Source: an uncultured beta proteobacterium
Lineage (GTDB): Bacteria; Pseudomonadota; Gammaproteobacteria; Burkholderiales; Burkholderiaceae_C
Length of the DNA: 45,538 nucleotides
NCBI GenBank assembly: GCA_903906695.1
Contig: CAIVLG010000238.1
Span: 1 to 45,538, forward strand
Direction: 5' to 3'
Below are positions 33,976 to 41,013 of this stretch, in pieces. The first letter of the stretch is position 1. Every line of letters starts with the position of its first letter. A program made the translations under genes and the position numbers. The notes under the pieces were generated by a model. The model was not told the DNA's origin. It made no database searches and saw only the letters and a program-made list of their open reading frames with translations.

Positions 33976-34678
33976 ACCGTTCGTGGTAACACCCGCTTCC
34001 AGCTCAGCGCCGGCAACACAGTGGATCACCAACCTGCCCGAGGTGCTTTACCCGGCGCTGGCGCAGGTGCGGCCAGCGCGAGCTGAGTTGGGCCTGGCCT
34101 TGGCGCCGGTGCAAGTAGCGGCAGACACGGTCCTGTTTCTTGAAAATGCGCCCTGTCAAGGTTTTCCGCTGGTGCTCGAAGGCGAAATCAAGGTCTCACG
34201 GCGTTCGGACGATGGCCGCTCGCTGGAGTTATACCGGGTCGTGCCGGGCGAGCTCTGTCTGGTATCTTCGAGCTGCCTGTTTCGCGCCCAGCCGCTGTCG
34301 GCCCACGGCATCACGACCAAGGCCAGCAGCCTGATCATGATCCCGCCCGATATTTTCCGGCGCTGGCTTGAAACTCCCGCCTTTCGCGACGAAGTGCTGG
34401 GCCTGTTTGCCGAGCGCATGGCTGACTTGACCAGCTTGATTGACGCGGTGGCTTTTCACAAACTTGACCGTCGCCTCGCTGCCGCTTTGTTGGGCCACGG
34501 TCAGCAACTCAACATCAGTCACCAGAGTTTGGCCAACGAGTTGGGCACCGTGCGCGAGATCATTACCCGGCTGCTGCACCGCTTTGAGCGTGAAGGCTGG
34601 GTCACGCTCGCCCGTGAGCAGATTCAAATCACCAACAGCACCGGGCTGCGGCAGCTCGCCTCGGCGCTTGCGTCTTGA
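33950..34678 (+). CDS. Crp/Fnr-family transcriptional regulator
   Basis: The 242-residue protein has an N-terminal cyclic-nucleotide-binding-like beta-barrel (about 35-160), a dimer helix, and a C-terminal winged helix-turn-helix (about 185-235). The recognition helix reads Val-Arg202-Glu203-Ile-Ile-Thr-Arg207-Leu-Leu. This Arg-Glu-x3-Arg spacing is that of E. coli CRP (Arg180, Glu181, Arg185), which reads TGTGA, and differs from the Fnr Glu-x-x-Ser-Arg form. A Crp-type palindrome lies 54 bases past its stop. The barrel has Cys69, Cys103 and Cys109 but no Fnr-like N-terminal cysteine cluster, so a thiol-based signal is possible. The start is uncertain: ATG 33950 overlaps copZ by 26 bases, and GTG 33983 just after copZ is the alternative. 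Confidence 0.85.
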   Translation: MKAIASLPEPFVVTPASSSAPATQWITNLPEVLYPALAQVRPARAELGLALAPVQVAADTVLFLENAPCQGFPLVLEGEIKVSRRSDDGRSLELYRVVPGELCLVSSSCLFRAQPLSAHGITTKASSLIMIPPDIFRRWLETPAFRDEVLGLFAERMADLTSLIDAVAFHKLDRRLAAALLGHGQQLNISHQSLANELGTVREIITRLLHRFEREGWVTLAREQIQITNSTGLRQLASALAS

Positions 34679-34731
34679 GCGAGACGCCGGTCGACGAAGC
34701 GGCTGGAACGAGAACGAGAGTAGACTGACTG

Positions 34732-34747
34732 TGTGACTTTAGTCACA
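34732..34747. promoter_or_regulatory. Perfect Crp-type palindrome TGTGAC-TTTA-GTCACA
   Basis: The 16-base site has two perfect 6-base arms and matches the CRP consensus TGTGA-N6-TCACA exactly. It lies between the Crp/Fnr gene and the DUF2892 gene, with its centre 66 bases before the latter's ATG. With a weak CAATAG as -10 (34771-34776), the centre would be about 42-43 bases before the transcript start, a class II activator position. The regulator encoded just upstream carries the matching Arg-Glu-x3-Arg recognition helix. Confidence 0.75.
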
Positions 34748-34752
34748 GACGC

Positions 34753-34771
34753 GGGCACGTTGTCAGTGCCC
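34753..34771. promoter_or_regulatory. Inverted repeat GGGCAC-N7-GTGCCC between the Crp site and DUF2892 gene
   Basis: A perfect 6-base-pair stem with a 7-base loop follows the Crp-type site by five bases. There is no T-run after it, so it is not a standard terminator. It could be a second operator overlapping the promoter core, or a weak stop for the Crp/Fnr transcript. Confidence 0.35.
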
Positions 34772-34805
34772 AATAGCGGTCTTAAACCATTTCTTTGGAG
34801 AATTC

Positions 34806-35003
34806 ATGAAAACGAACGAAGGCGGTCTGGACCGGGTTTTGCGCATCGTTGCTGGCCTGGTATTGCTGGGCCTGACTCTGAACGGCAATATTGGCGTGTG
34901 GGGCTGGATCGGCGTCGTGCCGCTTGCCACAGGGGCGTTGGGTATGTGCCCGCTCTACACTTTGTTAGGTTTCAACACCTGCCCGGTACAACGCAAGAGC
35001 TGA
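34806..35003 (+). CDS. DUF2892 small membrane protein
   Basis: This protein of 65 residues has two hydrophobic segments (about 12-28 and 32-50) split by a Gly-Asn turn. It begins with the family pattern Asn-Glu-Gly-Gly-Leu-Asp-Arg-Val-Leu-Arg-Ile and ends Gly-Phe-Asn-Thr-Cys-Pro-Val. DUF2892 also forms the membrane part of YgaP-type rhodaneses, so a link to sulfur chemistry is possible but unproven. Cys48 and Cys59 are the only cysteines. A TTGGAG ribosome site precedes the ATG. It is the first gene downstream of the Crp-type palindrome and is followed after 18 bases by the DUF4395 gene. Confidence 0.85.
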   Translation: MKTNEGGLDRVLRIVAGLVLLGLTLNGNIGVWGWIGVVPLATGALGMCPLYTLLGFNTCPVQRKS

Positions 35004-35021
35004 CCAGCATCCGAAGAAATT

Positions 35022-35774
35022 TTGACCAATTCCGTTTTTCAATTCGGACAGCAGCTTCCGGAATACGCCATTCCGGTTCTCAACGAGCGCGCAGTTCGAG
35101 CCAGTGCCGGCATACTTTTCTTGTTCGCGTTGACCTCCTTCATGAACGCGTTTCTGCTGGGCAACTTTCAACCGACTCGCGTGTTTGTGCTTGTCTTTCT
35201 GGTTGACTTCAGCATCCGGATACTGATCAATCCCCTTTACGCACCGAGCCTGATCATCGGCCAGTGGTTCGTACGCAAGCAATTACCCGAGTACGTGGGC
35301 GCGCCGCAAAAGCGTTTCGCCTGGGCCATCGGCTTTGTGCTGGCTCTGGCCATGCTGTACCTGATGGTGCTCAACAATGTCATTGGGCCGATCAACATGA
35401 TTGTTTGCTCCATCTGTCTGCTTCTGTTGTTTTTCGAGACGGCGTTTGGCATTTGCATCGGCTGCAAGGTATATAACCGTTTCAACAAAGAGAAGGCCCA
35501 ACTGTGCCCGGGTGGTGTCTGCGAAGTGCCGTCGGGTCAAGGGTCCCGCATTACCTTGACGCAGGTCGTTATCGTGGGTCTGTTTGCGGTGATGATCGGC
35601 TTTGTCGGGCAATGGGTCTACGCCACCGGTCCGAAAAAGTCGGTGCAAATTCCGCTGGCCGTCGCGCCTTCGGCGCCCATCGACCCAGCCGAGATCGAAC
35701 GCTGCAAGGTGCCGGAATTTGCCAAGGCGATGGGGCACGAAGAAAAGTGGAAACTGCATAACAACTGTCAGTGA
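35022..35774 (+). CDS. DUF4395-containing membrane protein
   Basis: The 250-residue protein has about five membrane segments. The first four (about 28-150) form the DUF4395 domain, including Asn-Glu-Arg-Ala-Val-Arg-Ala and Phe-Ala-Trp-Ala-Ile-Gly-Phe. A cysteine-rich loop follows, with Cys-Ile-Gly-Cys and Cys-Pro-Gly-Gly-Val-Cys (about 152-175). After a further membrane helix (about 185-205) comes a soluble tail ending Asn-Asn-Cys-Gln. Biochemical function is unknown. The start is a TTG with GAAGAAA upstream; the next in-frame ATG would remove the first membrane segment. It lies 12 bases before the HlyD-type gene, suggesting one operon with the exporter. Confidence 0.78.
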   Translation: MTNSVFQFGQQLPEYAIPVLNERAVRASAGILFLFALTSFMNAFLLGNFQPTRVFVLVFLVDFSIRILINPLYAPSLIIGQWFVRKQLPEYVGAPQKRFAWAIGFVLALAMLYLMVLNNVIGPINMIVCSICLLLLFFETAFGICIGCKVYNRFNKEKAQLCPGGVCEVPSGQGSRITLTQVVIVGLFAVMIGFVGQWVYATGPKKSVQIPLAVAPSAPIDPAEIERCKVPEFAKAMGHEEKWKLHNNCQ

Positions 35775-35786
35775 GGGCGCCTGAAC

Positions 35787-36989
35787 ATGTCGCCAAAAAC
35801 AAAGCGCCGTTTGTCCCTGATCGCCCTGGGCGTGATGCTGGTGGTGGCGCTGGCCTTCGTCGTTCTTCGCTCCGGACCGTTGGCGCCAACGCGCGTGACG
35901 GTGGTACAGGTCAAGGAAGGCAGTTTTGAGCCGGCGCTGTTTGGCATCGGCACGGTTGAGGCACGCCGCAACTGGATGATAGGACCGACGGTGGCGGGGC
36001 GCGTCCTGAGCGTCAAGGTCGACGTCGGTGATGTGGTGAAGGCGGGTCAGCTGCTTGCCGAGATGGACCCGGTGGATATCGACCAGCGGTTGACCTCATT
36101 CGATGCCTCTATCGAGCGGGCCAGGAGCGCCCATGCTGCGACCCTGGCGCAACAGGCGGACGCCAATGCGCGGCGTGAACTGGCCTTGTCCAACATGCGC
36201 CGCAATCAAAATCTGGCGGACAAGGAATTCATCAGCGCCGGTGCGCTGGAGGCTCGTGCGCAGGAAAAGATATCGGCCGATGCGGCGCTCGAAGCGGCAC
36301 GTGCCAATGCGCTAGGCGCAGTTCAGGATCTGGATCGCATCAAGGCCGACCGCGCTGCCCTGATGCAGCAGCGTGCCAATGTCCGCCTGGTGGCACCTGC
36401 CGATGGCGTGGTGAGCGCGCGCGACGCCGAGGCAGGCTCGACCGTGGTGGCGGGGCAGTCGGTATTGCGATTGATCGATCCGGCCAGTCTGTGGATCAAA
36501 CTGCGCGTCGATCAGGGCCGCTCTGCCGGATTGGCAGCTGGCTTGAAGGCGCGCATTGAGTTGCGTTCCTGGCCGAAGACGTTGTTTTACGGCAGCGTGG
36601 CACGGGTCGAACTCTTGAGCGATAGCGTGACTGAAGAGCGCGTGGCGCAAGTCGCTCTCGACAAATCGCCTGTTGGACTATCCGTCGGAGAGATGGCAGA
36701 GGTGACGCTACAGTTGCCCGTCATTTCGAAGAGTCCCTTGCTGCCAGGCGCAAGCATTCAACGCCAGGGGTTGAAGACGGGTGTCTGGAGAATGGAATCG
36801 GGCAAGCCCATGTTCGTGCCCGTGCGTACCGGCGCCAGCAGCCTGGATGGCGAGGTTCAAATTCTGGAGGGCGTCAAGGCCGGCGACGAAGTTGTGGTTT
36901 ACAGCCAGAAGGCGCTTGCCGAGGGTAGTCGCGTGCAGGTCGTCGAATCACTCGTCAAGCCGGCCAGCGCGTCCGGAGCCAATCCGTGA
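35787..36989 (+). CDS. HlyD-type periplasmic adaptor subunit of an ABC exporter (DevB-like)
   Basis: The 400-residue protein has one N-terminal membrane anchor (about 9-28). A split biotinyl-lipoyl domain follows, with Gly-Arg-Val-Leu-Ser-Val-Lys-Val-Asp-Val-Gly-Asp-Val-Val before the hairpin and Leu-Val-Ala-Pro-Ala-Asp-Gly after it. Between them is an alpha-helical coiled coil (about 95-190), then beta-barrel and membrane-proximal domains. Such adaptors bridge an inner-membrane MacB/DevC permease to an outer-membrane channel. No TolC gene is nearby. The stop overlaps the permease start (GTGA). The transported compound is unknown. Confidence 0.9.
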   Translation: MSPKTKRRLSLIALGVMLVVALAFVVLRSGPLAPTRVTVVQVKEGSFEPALFGIGTVEARRNWMIGPTVAGRVLSVKVDVGDVVKAGQLLAEMDPVDIDQRLTSFDASIERARSAHAATLAQQADANARRELALSNMRRNQNLADKEFISAGALEARAQEKISADAALEAARANALGAVQDLDRIKADRAALMQQRANVRLVAPADGVVSARDAEAGSTVVAGQSVLRLIDPASLWIKLRVDQGRSAGLAAGLKARIELRSWPKTLFYGSVARVELLSDSVTEERVAQVALDKSPVGLSVGEMAEVTLQLPVISKSPLLPGASIQRQGLKTGVWRMESGKPMFVPVRTGASSLDGEVQILEGVKAGDEVVVYSQKALAEGSRVQVVESLVKPASASGANP

Positions 36990-38179
36990 TCAGTCTGGCT
37001 GGGCGAGACATTCTGCATGCCTGGCCCAAGTTCGTGCTGACCGGCATGGGTCTGGGCTTGCTCATTGGGGTGACCTTGTCGATGGCCGGGGTTTACCGCG
37101 GGATGGTCGACGACGCGCAAGCGCTGCTGACCAACAGCGGCGCCGACCTGTGGGTGGTGCAGAAAGACACGCAGGGCCCGTACGCCGAATCGAGCAGCCT
37201 GCGGGATGATTTGGTGCATGGCATTGAAGGGATGCCCGGCGTCGCGCGAGCCGCCAATGTGACCTACTTCAACATGCAGGTCAGGCGCGGCGCGGACGAA
37301 GTTCGTGCGATGGTGGTGGGCATCGAGCCGGGGCGACCGGGCAGCCCGAGCTACCTGGTCGCGGGTCGCCACTTGACGCGAAGCCACTATGAAGCATTGG
37401 CCGACGTAAAGACCGGCTTTGGTCTGGGTGAGCGCATCCGTATTCGCCGCCACGATTATGAGGTGGTCGGTCTGACACAGCGCATGGTCTCCTCGGGCGG
37501 CGATCCGATGGTGTTCATTCCATTGAAGGATGCACAGGAAGCCCAGTTTCTCAAGGACAACGATGCGATCGTGAACGAGCGTGCGCGCACCGCCGCGAAC
37601 CCTGCGTTCAACCGGCCTGGTGTGCCAGGTCTGCTGGACGCGGCGCAAGCGGCGCTGACCAGCAGCCACAGCGTCAATGCCGTACTGGTGCAGGTCAGAG
37701 AGGGCTATGCGCCGGAAATGGTGGCCGAGCCGATTCGCCGATGGAAGCATCTGGAAGCGTTCGACCGCGCCGGCATGGAGGACATTCTGGTGGCCAAGCT
37801 GATTGCCACCTCGGCCAAACAGATCGGCATGTTCCTCGTGATACTGGCCATTGTCAGCGCGGCCATCGTCGCTTTCATCATCTACACCATGACCATGGGC
37901 AAGATACGTGAAATCGCAGTGCTCAAGCTCATCGGTACCAGCAATGCCACGATCGCCTGGATGATCTTGCAGCAGGCCTTGGGGCTGGGCTTGATCGGCT
38001 TTTTTGTCGGCAAAATTGCCGCGACCCTGTGGGCTCCGATATTTCCCAAGTTCGTGCTGCTGGAGCAAGGCGATGCCTTGACCGGGTTCATCGTCGTGAT
38101 GCTGATTTGCGCGCTGGCCAGCACCCTGGCCATACGCATCGCGATCAAGGTCAATCCGGCCGACGCGATTGGAGGATGA
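36986..38179 (+). CDS. FtsX/DevC-type ABC exporter permease
   Basis: The 397-residue protein has the classic MacB/DevC layout. One membrane helix near the N-terminus (about 17-38) is followed by a large periplasmic domain (about 40-265) and three C-terminal helices (about 275-390), the FtsX domain. The sequence Gly-Lys-Ile-Arg-Glu-Ile-Ala-Val-Leu-Lys between helices is the coupling loop that contacts the ATPase. It starts at a GTG overlapping the HlyD stop by four bases, and ends just at the Shine-Dalgarno of the ATPase gene. The three genes therefore form one translationally coupled exporter. Confidence 0.92.
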   Translation: MISLAGRDILHAWPKFVLTGMGLGLLIGVTLSMAGVYRGMVDDAQALLTNSGADLWVVQKDTQGPYAESSSLRDDLVHGIEGMPGVARAANVTYFNMQVRRGADEVRAMVVGIEPGRPGSPSYLVAGRHLTRSHYEALADVKTGFGLGERIRIRRHDYEVVGLTQRMVSSGGDPMVFIPLKDAQEAQFLKDNDAIVNERARTAANPAFNRPGVPGLLDAAQAALTSSHSVNAVLVQVREGYAPEMVAEPIRRWKHLEAFDRAGMEDILVAKLIATSAKQIGMFLVILAIVSAAIVAFIIYTMTMGKIREIAVLKLIGTSNATIAWMILQQALGLGLIGFFVGKIAATLWAPIFPKFVLLEQGDALTGFIVVMLICALASTLAIRIAIKVNPADAIGG

Positions 38180-38181
38180 AG

Positions 38182-38898
38182 ATGGTGACCGGGCAGGGCG
38201 GCATCGTCATCGAAGGCTTGCGCAAGGTCTATGGCCAGGGCGATACAGCGGTCCAAGCGCTCAAAAGCGTGGACATGATCGTCGGTCCTGGCGAAGTGGT
38301 CGGACTGGTCGGACCCTCGGGTTCAGGCAAGACCACGCTGCTCAAATGCCTGGGCGTGATCCTCGAACCGACCGCAGGGCGCATGGTGCTGGGTGGGCAG
38401 ACTATCTACGACGGCGCCTGGATCGCCAGAGACCTTCGCGCCCTGCGCCGCGACAGCATCGGCTTCGTCTTTCAGGCGCCCTACCTCATTCCATTTCTGG
38501 ACGTGACGGACAACGTTGCCTTGTTGCCCATGCTGACCGGGATGCCCAATGCGAAAGCCAGGGCGCGTGCGCTGGAGTTGCTTGCGGAACTCGACGTTGC
38601 ACACAGGGCACAAGCGCAGCCGTCGCAGCTCTCCGGCGGTGAGCAGCAGCGCGTCTCCATTGCACGGGCCTTGGCGAATCGGCCGCCGGTGATTCTGGCC
38701 GATGAGCCGACGGCTCCGCTGGACAGCGAACGCGCTCTGAGCGTGATGCGCATCCTGAACCGCATGGCCCGCCAATCCCAGACTGCCATCATCGTGGTGA
38801 CGCACGACGAAAAGATCATTCCGACCTTCAAGCGGATTTACCACATCCGCGAAGGTCAGACGGTTGAGGAGGCTGGTGAAGGGCGGTCGTTGGACTGA
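38182..38898 (+). CDS. ABC exporter ATPase subunit (DevA/LolD-like)
   Basis: This is a cytoplasmic nucleotide-binding subunit of 238 residues. Walker A Gly-Pro-Ser-Gly-Ser-Gly-Lys-Thr is at 44-51, Q-loop Gln98 follows, the signature Leu-Ser-Gly-Gly-Glu-Gln is at 150-155, Walker B Val-Ile-Leu-Ala-Asp-Glu-Pro is at 170-176, and the switch His is His208. The D-loop reads Ala-Pro-Leu-Asp instead of the usual Ala-Asn-Leu-Asp. The ATG at 38182 is chosen because GGAGG (38171-38175) sits six bases before it; an ATG at 38176 directly abuts that site. Its 3' end is closely matched by the remnant behind acr3, so a paralogous copy once existed at that locus. Confidence 0.93.
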   Translation: MVTGQGGIVIEGLRKVYGQGDTAVQALKSVDMIVGPGEVVGLVGPSGSGKTTLLKCLGVILEPTAGRMVLGGQTIYDGAWIARDLRALRRDSIGFVFQAPYLIPFLDVTDNVALLPMLTGMPNAKARARALELLAELDVAHRAQAQPSQLSGGEQQRVSIARALANRPPVILADEPTAPLDSERALSVMRILNRMARQSQTAIIVVTHDEKIIPTFKRIYHIREGQTVEEAGEGRSLD

Positions 38899-38909
38899 GG
38901 CCTGCGCGA

Positions 38910-40739
38910 TCACCCCCCTTTCGGGCCGTTGTGACAGTCATAGCAACCGACCTTCTGTCCTGGGGTGTAGGTCTTCGATCGGCCGTCCACCGCAAAGGTC
39001 TTGTTCATCTTGACCTGGCTCAGCGCGGTGCCGCGATAGTCGGCGCCGTGGCAATAGGCACACGAGGTTAGCGCTGATCCTTTAGCAGAGTCGTGGTGAC
39101 TTGAAACCCAGGCGCTGCCGGTTGTATGCATGCCATGCGGGCCGCCGTTTACGGTCGTCGGGACTGTCTTGTGGCAAGCCGAGCATTCGGCGATGGTGCC
39201 GGCATGGCCCTGCACGTCGGTGGCCAAGACGTTGTCGTTGGTGTGCGAGCTTGGGTACTCGGCGTGAGTGGCACCATGGCAGGACTCGCACTGCAGACCG
39301 CCGTGGCCGGTACTGAAGCGGTACAGATTGAAGCCGGCAGCCGGCGTATTGGCATTGGAGGCAAAGCGCTGGTCTGCCCAGACGTTGAGGGTACCGGCGG
39401 CGCTCAGGCTGCTAAGTTCACGTTTGCCGTCATGGTGGCAGGACTGGCAGGTAGGCTGATTGAGCCAGCCGGTGCGGGTACTGCTGCCGACGGCGGCCAT
39501 GTTGCCGTGGCAACTCTGGCAATTCATCTCCGGCTTGCCATTGGCGTCGAGTGCGTTGCCCATCGGGCCGCGCAGGCATTGCGTCTCCGATCCCGGATGG
39601 CACATGTAGCAGGCGGTGCGGTTGCTGCTGGCGCCCAGAGTTGTCACGGTCAGCGAAGTTGGATCATTCACTTTGGCGTGCAAGGTGTGCAGCGCTTGAG
39701 TCAGTGGCTCAATGCCGGCAAGGCCGGTGCCGGGCAAGGCGTTGGAGCTGTGGCAGGCGGCACAGAGAACCGGCTGTCCCGAATAAGCCGGCGTCGTGCT
39801 CGTCGCCGGGATCGTCGTGGTCGTTGCTAACAGGCCGCCAGCCTTGTAACCCAGCTTGGTCAAGGCCGCAGCGAAGGTGGGATCGTTTTGTTGCTTCTCA
39901 TCATGCAGGCGCAGGATGTTCTTTTTCCAGTCCTTCTCGGGATCGGCGTCATTGACCCAGCCGGCTGCCGGTTTGGCCGCGTTGCTGGTGACGTTCGAGG
40001 CGTGGCACGCCTTGCAAGTCATCTCATCGCTGACCGGCAACACGGTGCGCGCCGTCGCCAGCACTTTGCCGCCGGCATCTTTGGCCACCACCTTGACCAT
40101 CGGATAGAAGTTTTTGACGCCCTTATCGTCATACGGCATGATCGGTATGCCCTCGGCTACGAACCATTTGTTGCCGGTATCAAAGCTCATGGCGCGCGGC
40201 GTTGTCGAGGTCGTGGCGTTGAGCTTGAGTCCGATGTTGTCTGGCAGCGCTACGCCGAACAACGATTTCACCCAGGTCCAGAAGTTGGTTTTGCCAACGC
40301 TGTAAGTGTTGATTGATCCGGTCGAGTCCGCCATTGCTTCATACGTCAGGGTCACGCCACTAGTGACCAGTCCTCCCCCGGCCTGGCTGACCAACTGCGC
40401 GTGCAGGTTGTTGTAGGGGGGCAAGATGGAGAAAACCGAATAGTCCTTGCCGTCAACGCAGTGCATTCCCAGATCGTTCCAGGCAAGCAGGGTATAGCCT
40501 GCACCTGATGCTGGCGTTGGCGTTGGCGTTGGCGTCGGAGTCGGAGTCGGAGTCGGAGTATTGCCGCCCTCATCGCTACCCTTATTGCCGCCATCGGAAG
40601 ACGGCGGACGACTCTTGTCCTGTTGCGCAGTGACATCGGCTACGCCAGTGGTACCACCACCTCCCCCACACGCGGCAAAGAGTGATCCCACGATCAAAAC
40701 CAGCCCCAGGCGCAGCGCGCGATTCATTAGCTTACCCAT
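38910..40739 (-). CDS. Nonahaem c-type cytochrome lipoprotein
   Basis: The 609-residue protein has a lipoprotein signal ending Leu-Phe-Ala-Ala-Cys (lipid-modified Cys24), followed by a Gly-rich stretch. An eight-fold Thr-Pro linker (about 61-76) comes next. A beta-type N-terminal domain then opens with Leu-Leu-Ala-Trp-Asn-Asp-Leu-Gly-Met-His-Cys. Nine CxxCH haem sites spread from about residue 243 to the C-terminus (CKACH, CAACH, CYMCH, CQSCH twice, CESCH, CSACH, CAYCH, CYDCH). The similar N-domain occurs in outer-surface multihaem cytochromes of metal-reducing bacteria. A role in electron transfer across or at the outer membrane is inferred. The ATG at 40739 has AAGG upstream. It converges on the ABC exporter genes with an 11-base gap. 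Confidence 0.88.
   Translation of the reverse strand: MGKLMNRALRLGLVLIVGSLFAACGGGGGTTGVADVTAQQDKSRPPSSDGGNKGSDEGGNTPTPTPTPTPTPTPTPASGAGYTLLAWNDLGMHCVDGKDYSVFSILPPYNNLHAQLVSQAGGGLVTSGVTLTYEAMADSTGSINTYSVGKTNFWTWVKSLFGVALPDNIGLKLNATTSTTPRAMSFDTGNKWFVAEGIPIMPYDDKGVKNFYPMVKVVAKDAGGKVLATARTVLPVSDEMTCKACHASNVTSNAAKPAAGWVNDADPEKDWKKNILRLHDEKQQNDPTFAAALTKLGYKAGGLLATTTTIPATSTTPAYSGQPVLCAACHSSNALPGTGLAGIEPLTQALHTLHAKVNDPTSLTVTTLGASSNRTACYMCHPGSETQCLRGPMGNALDANGKPEMNCQSCHGNMAAVGSSTRTGWLNQPTCQSCHHDGKRELSSLSAAGTLNVWADQRFASNANTPAAGFNLYRFSTGHGGLQCESCHGATHAEYPSSHTNDNVLATDVQGHAGTIAECSACHKTVPTTVNGGPHGMHTTGSAWVSSHHDSAKGSALTSCAYCHGADYRGTALSQVKMNKTFAVDGRSKTYTPGQKVGCYDCHNGPKGG
40513..40560. repeat. Eight tandem hexanucleotide units encoding the Thr-Pro linker
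   Basis: Eight 6-base units (three GGCGTT, one GGCGTC, three GGAGTC, one GGAGTA on the plus strand) encode Thr-Pro eight times in the cytochrome lipoprotein. Two unit variants form two blocks, suggesting repeated slippage. Changes in copy number would keep the frame and only alter the distance between the lipid anchor and the haem domain. Confidence 0.9.
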
Positions 40740-41013
40740 AACAACCTTTCAAAGGATTCAGTCAATCAAACCATTGACCTGGCAGTCGCCTTGGCCGGAT
40801 AGGTCTTCAAGCCCCGCTATTTCCACCGGTTGCGCTGACCCTCAACGGGTGTTGCGGCGCGCATGTATGGAAAGCGATTCGAGAACCCGTCGGGCTTCCA
40901 TTGATAATATTCGTATATGCTTAAGTAAAGCTTAACGAAGTCAGTAACGGTTTGTAAGTTCTTTGGCCAAATGCCAGTCCGCCAGGACGACATTCCAAGT
41001 TGTCAAGATCGCT
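40740..41013. promoter_or_regulatory. Upstream region of the nonahaem cytochrome with a GCTTAA direct repeat
   Basis: The 274-base spacer separates the methyltransferase stop from the cytochrome start on the same strand, and must hold the cytochrome promoter. An AT-rich patch (about 40900-40940) contains GCTTAA at 40919-40924 and again at 40930-40935, an 11-base period. This is the spacing typical of OmpR-type response-regulator boxes, and the repeats overlap an inverted TTAAG/CTTAA. No Crp-type palindrome like that at 34732 is seen here. No gene is visible in the spacer. Confidence 0.35.
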
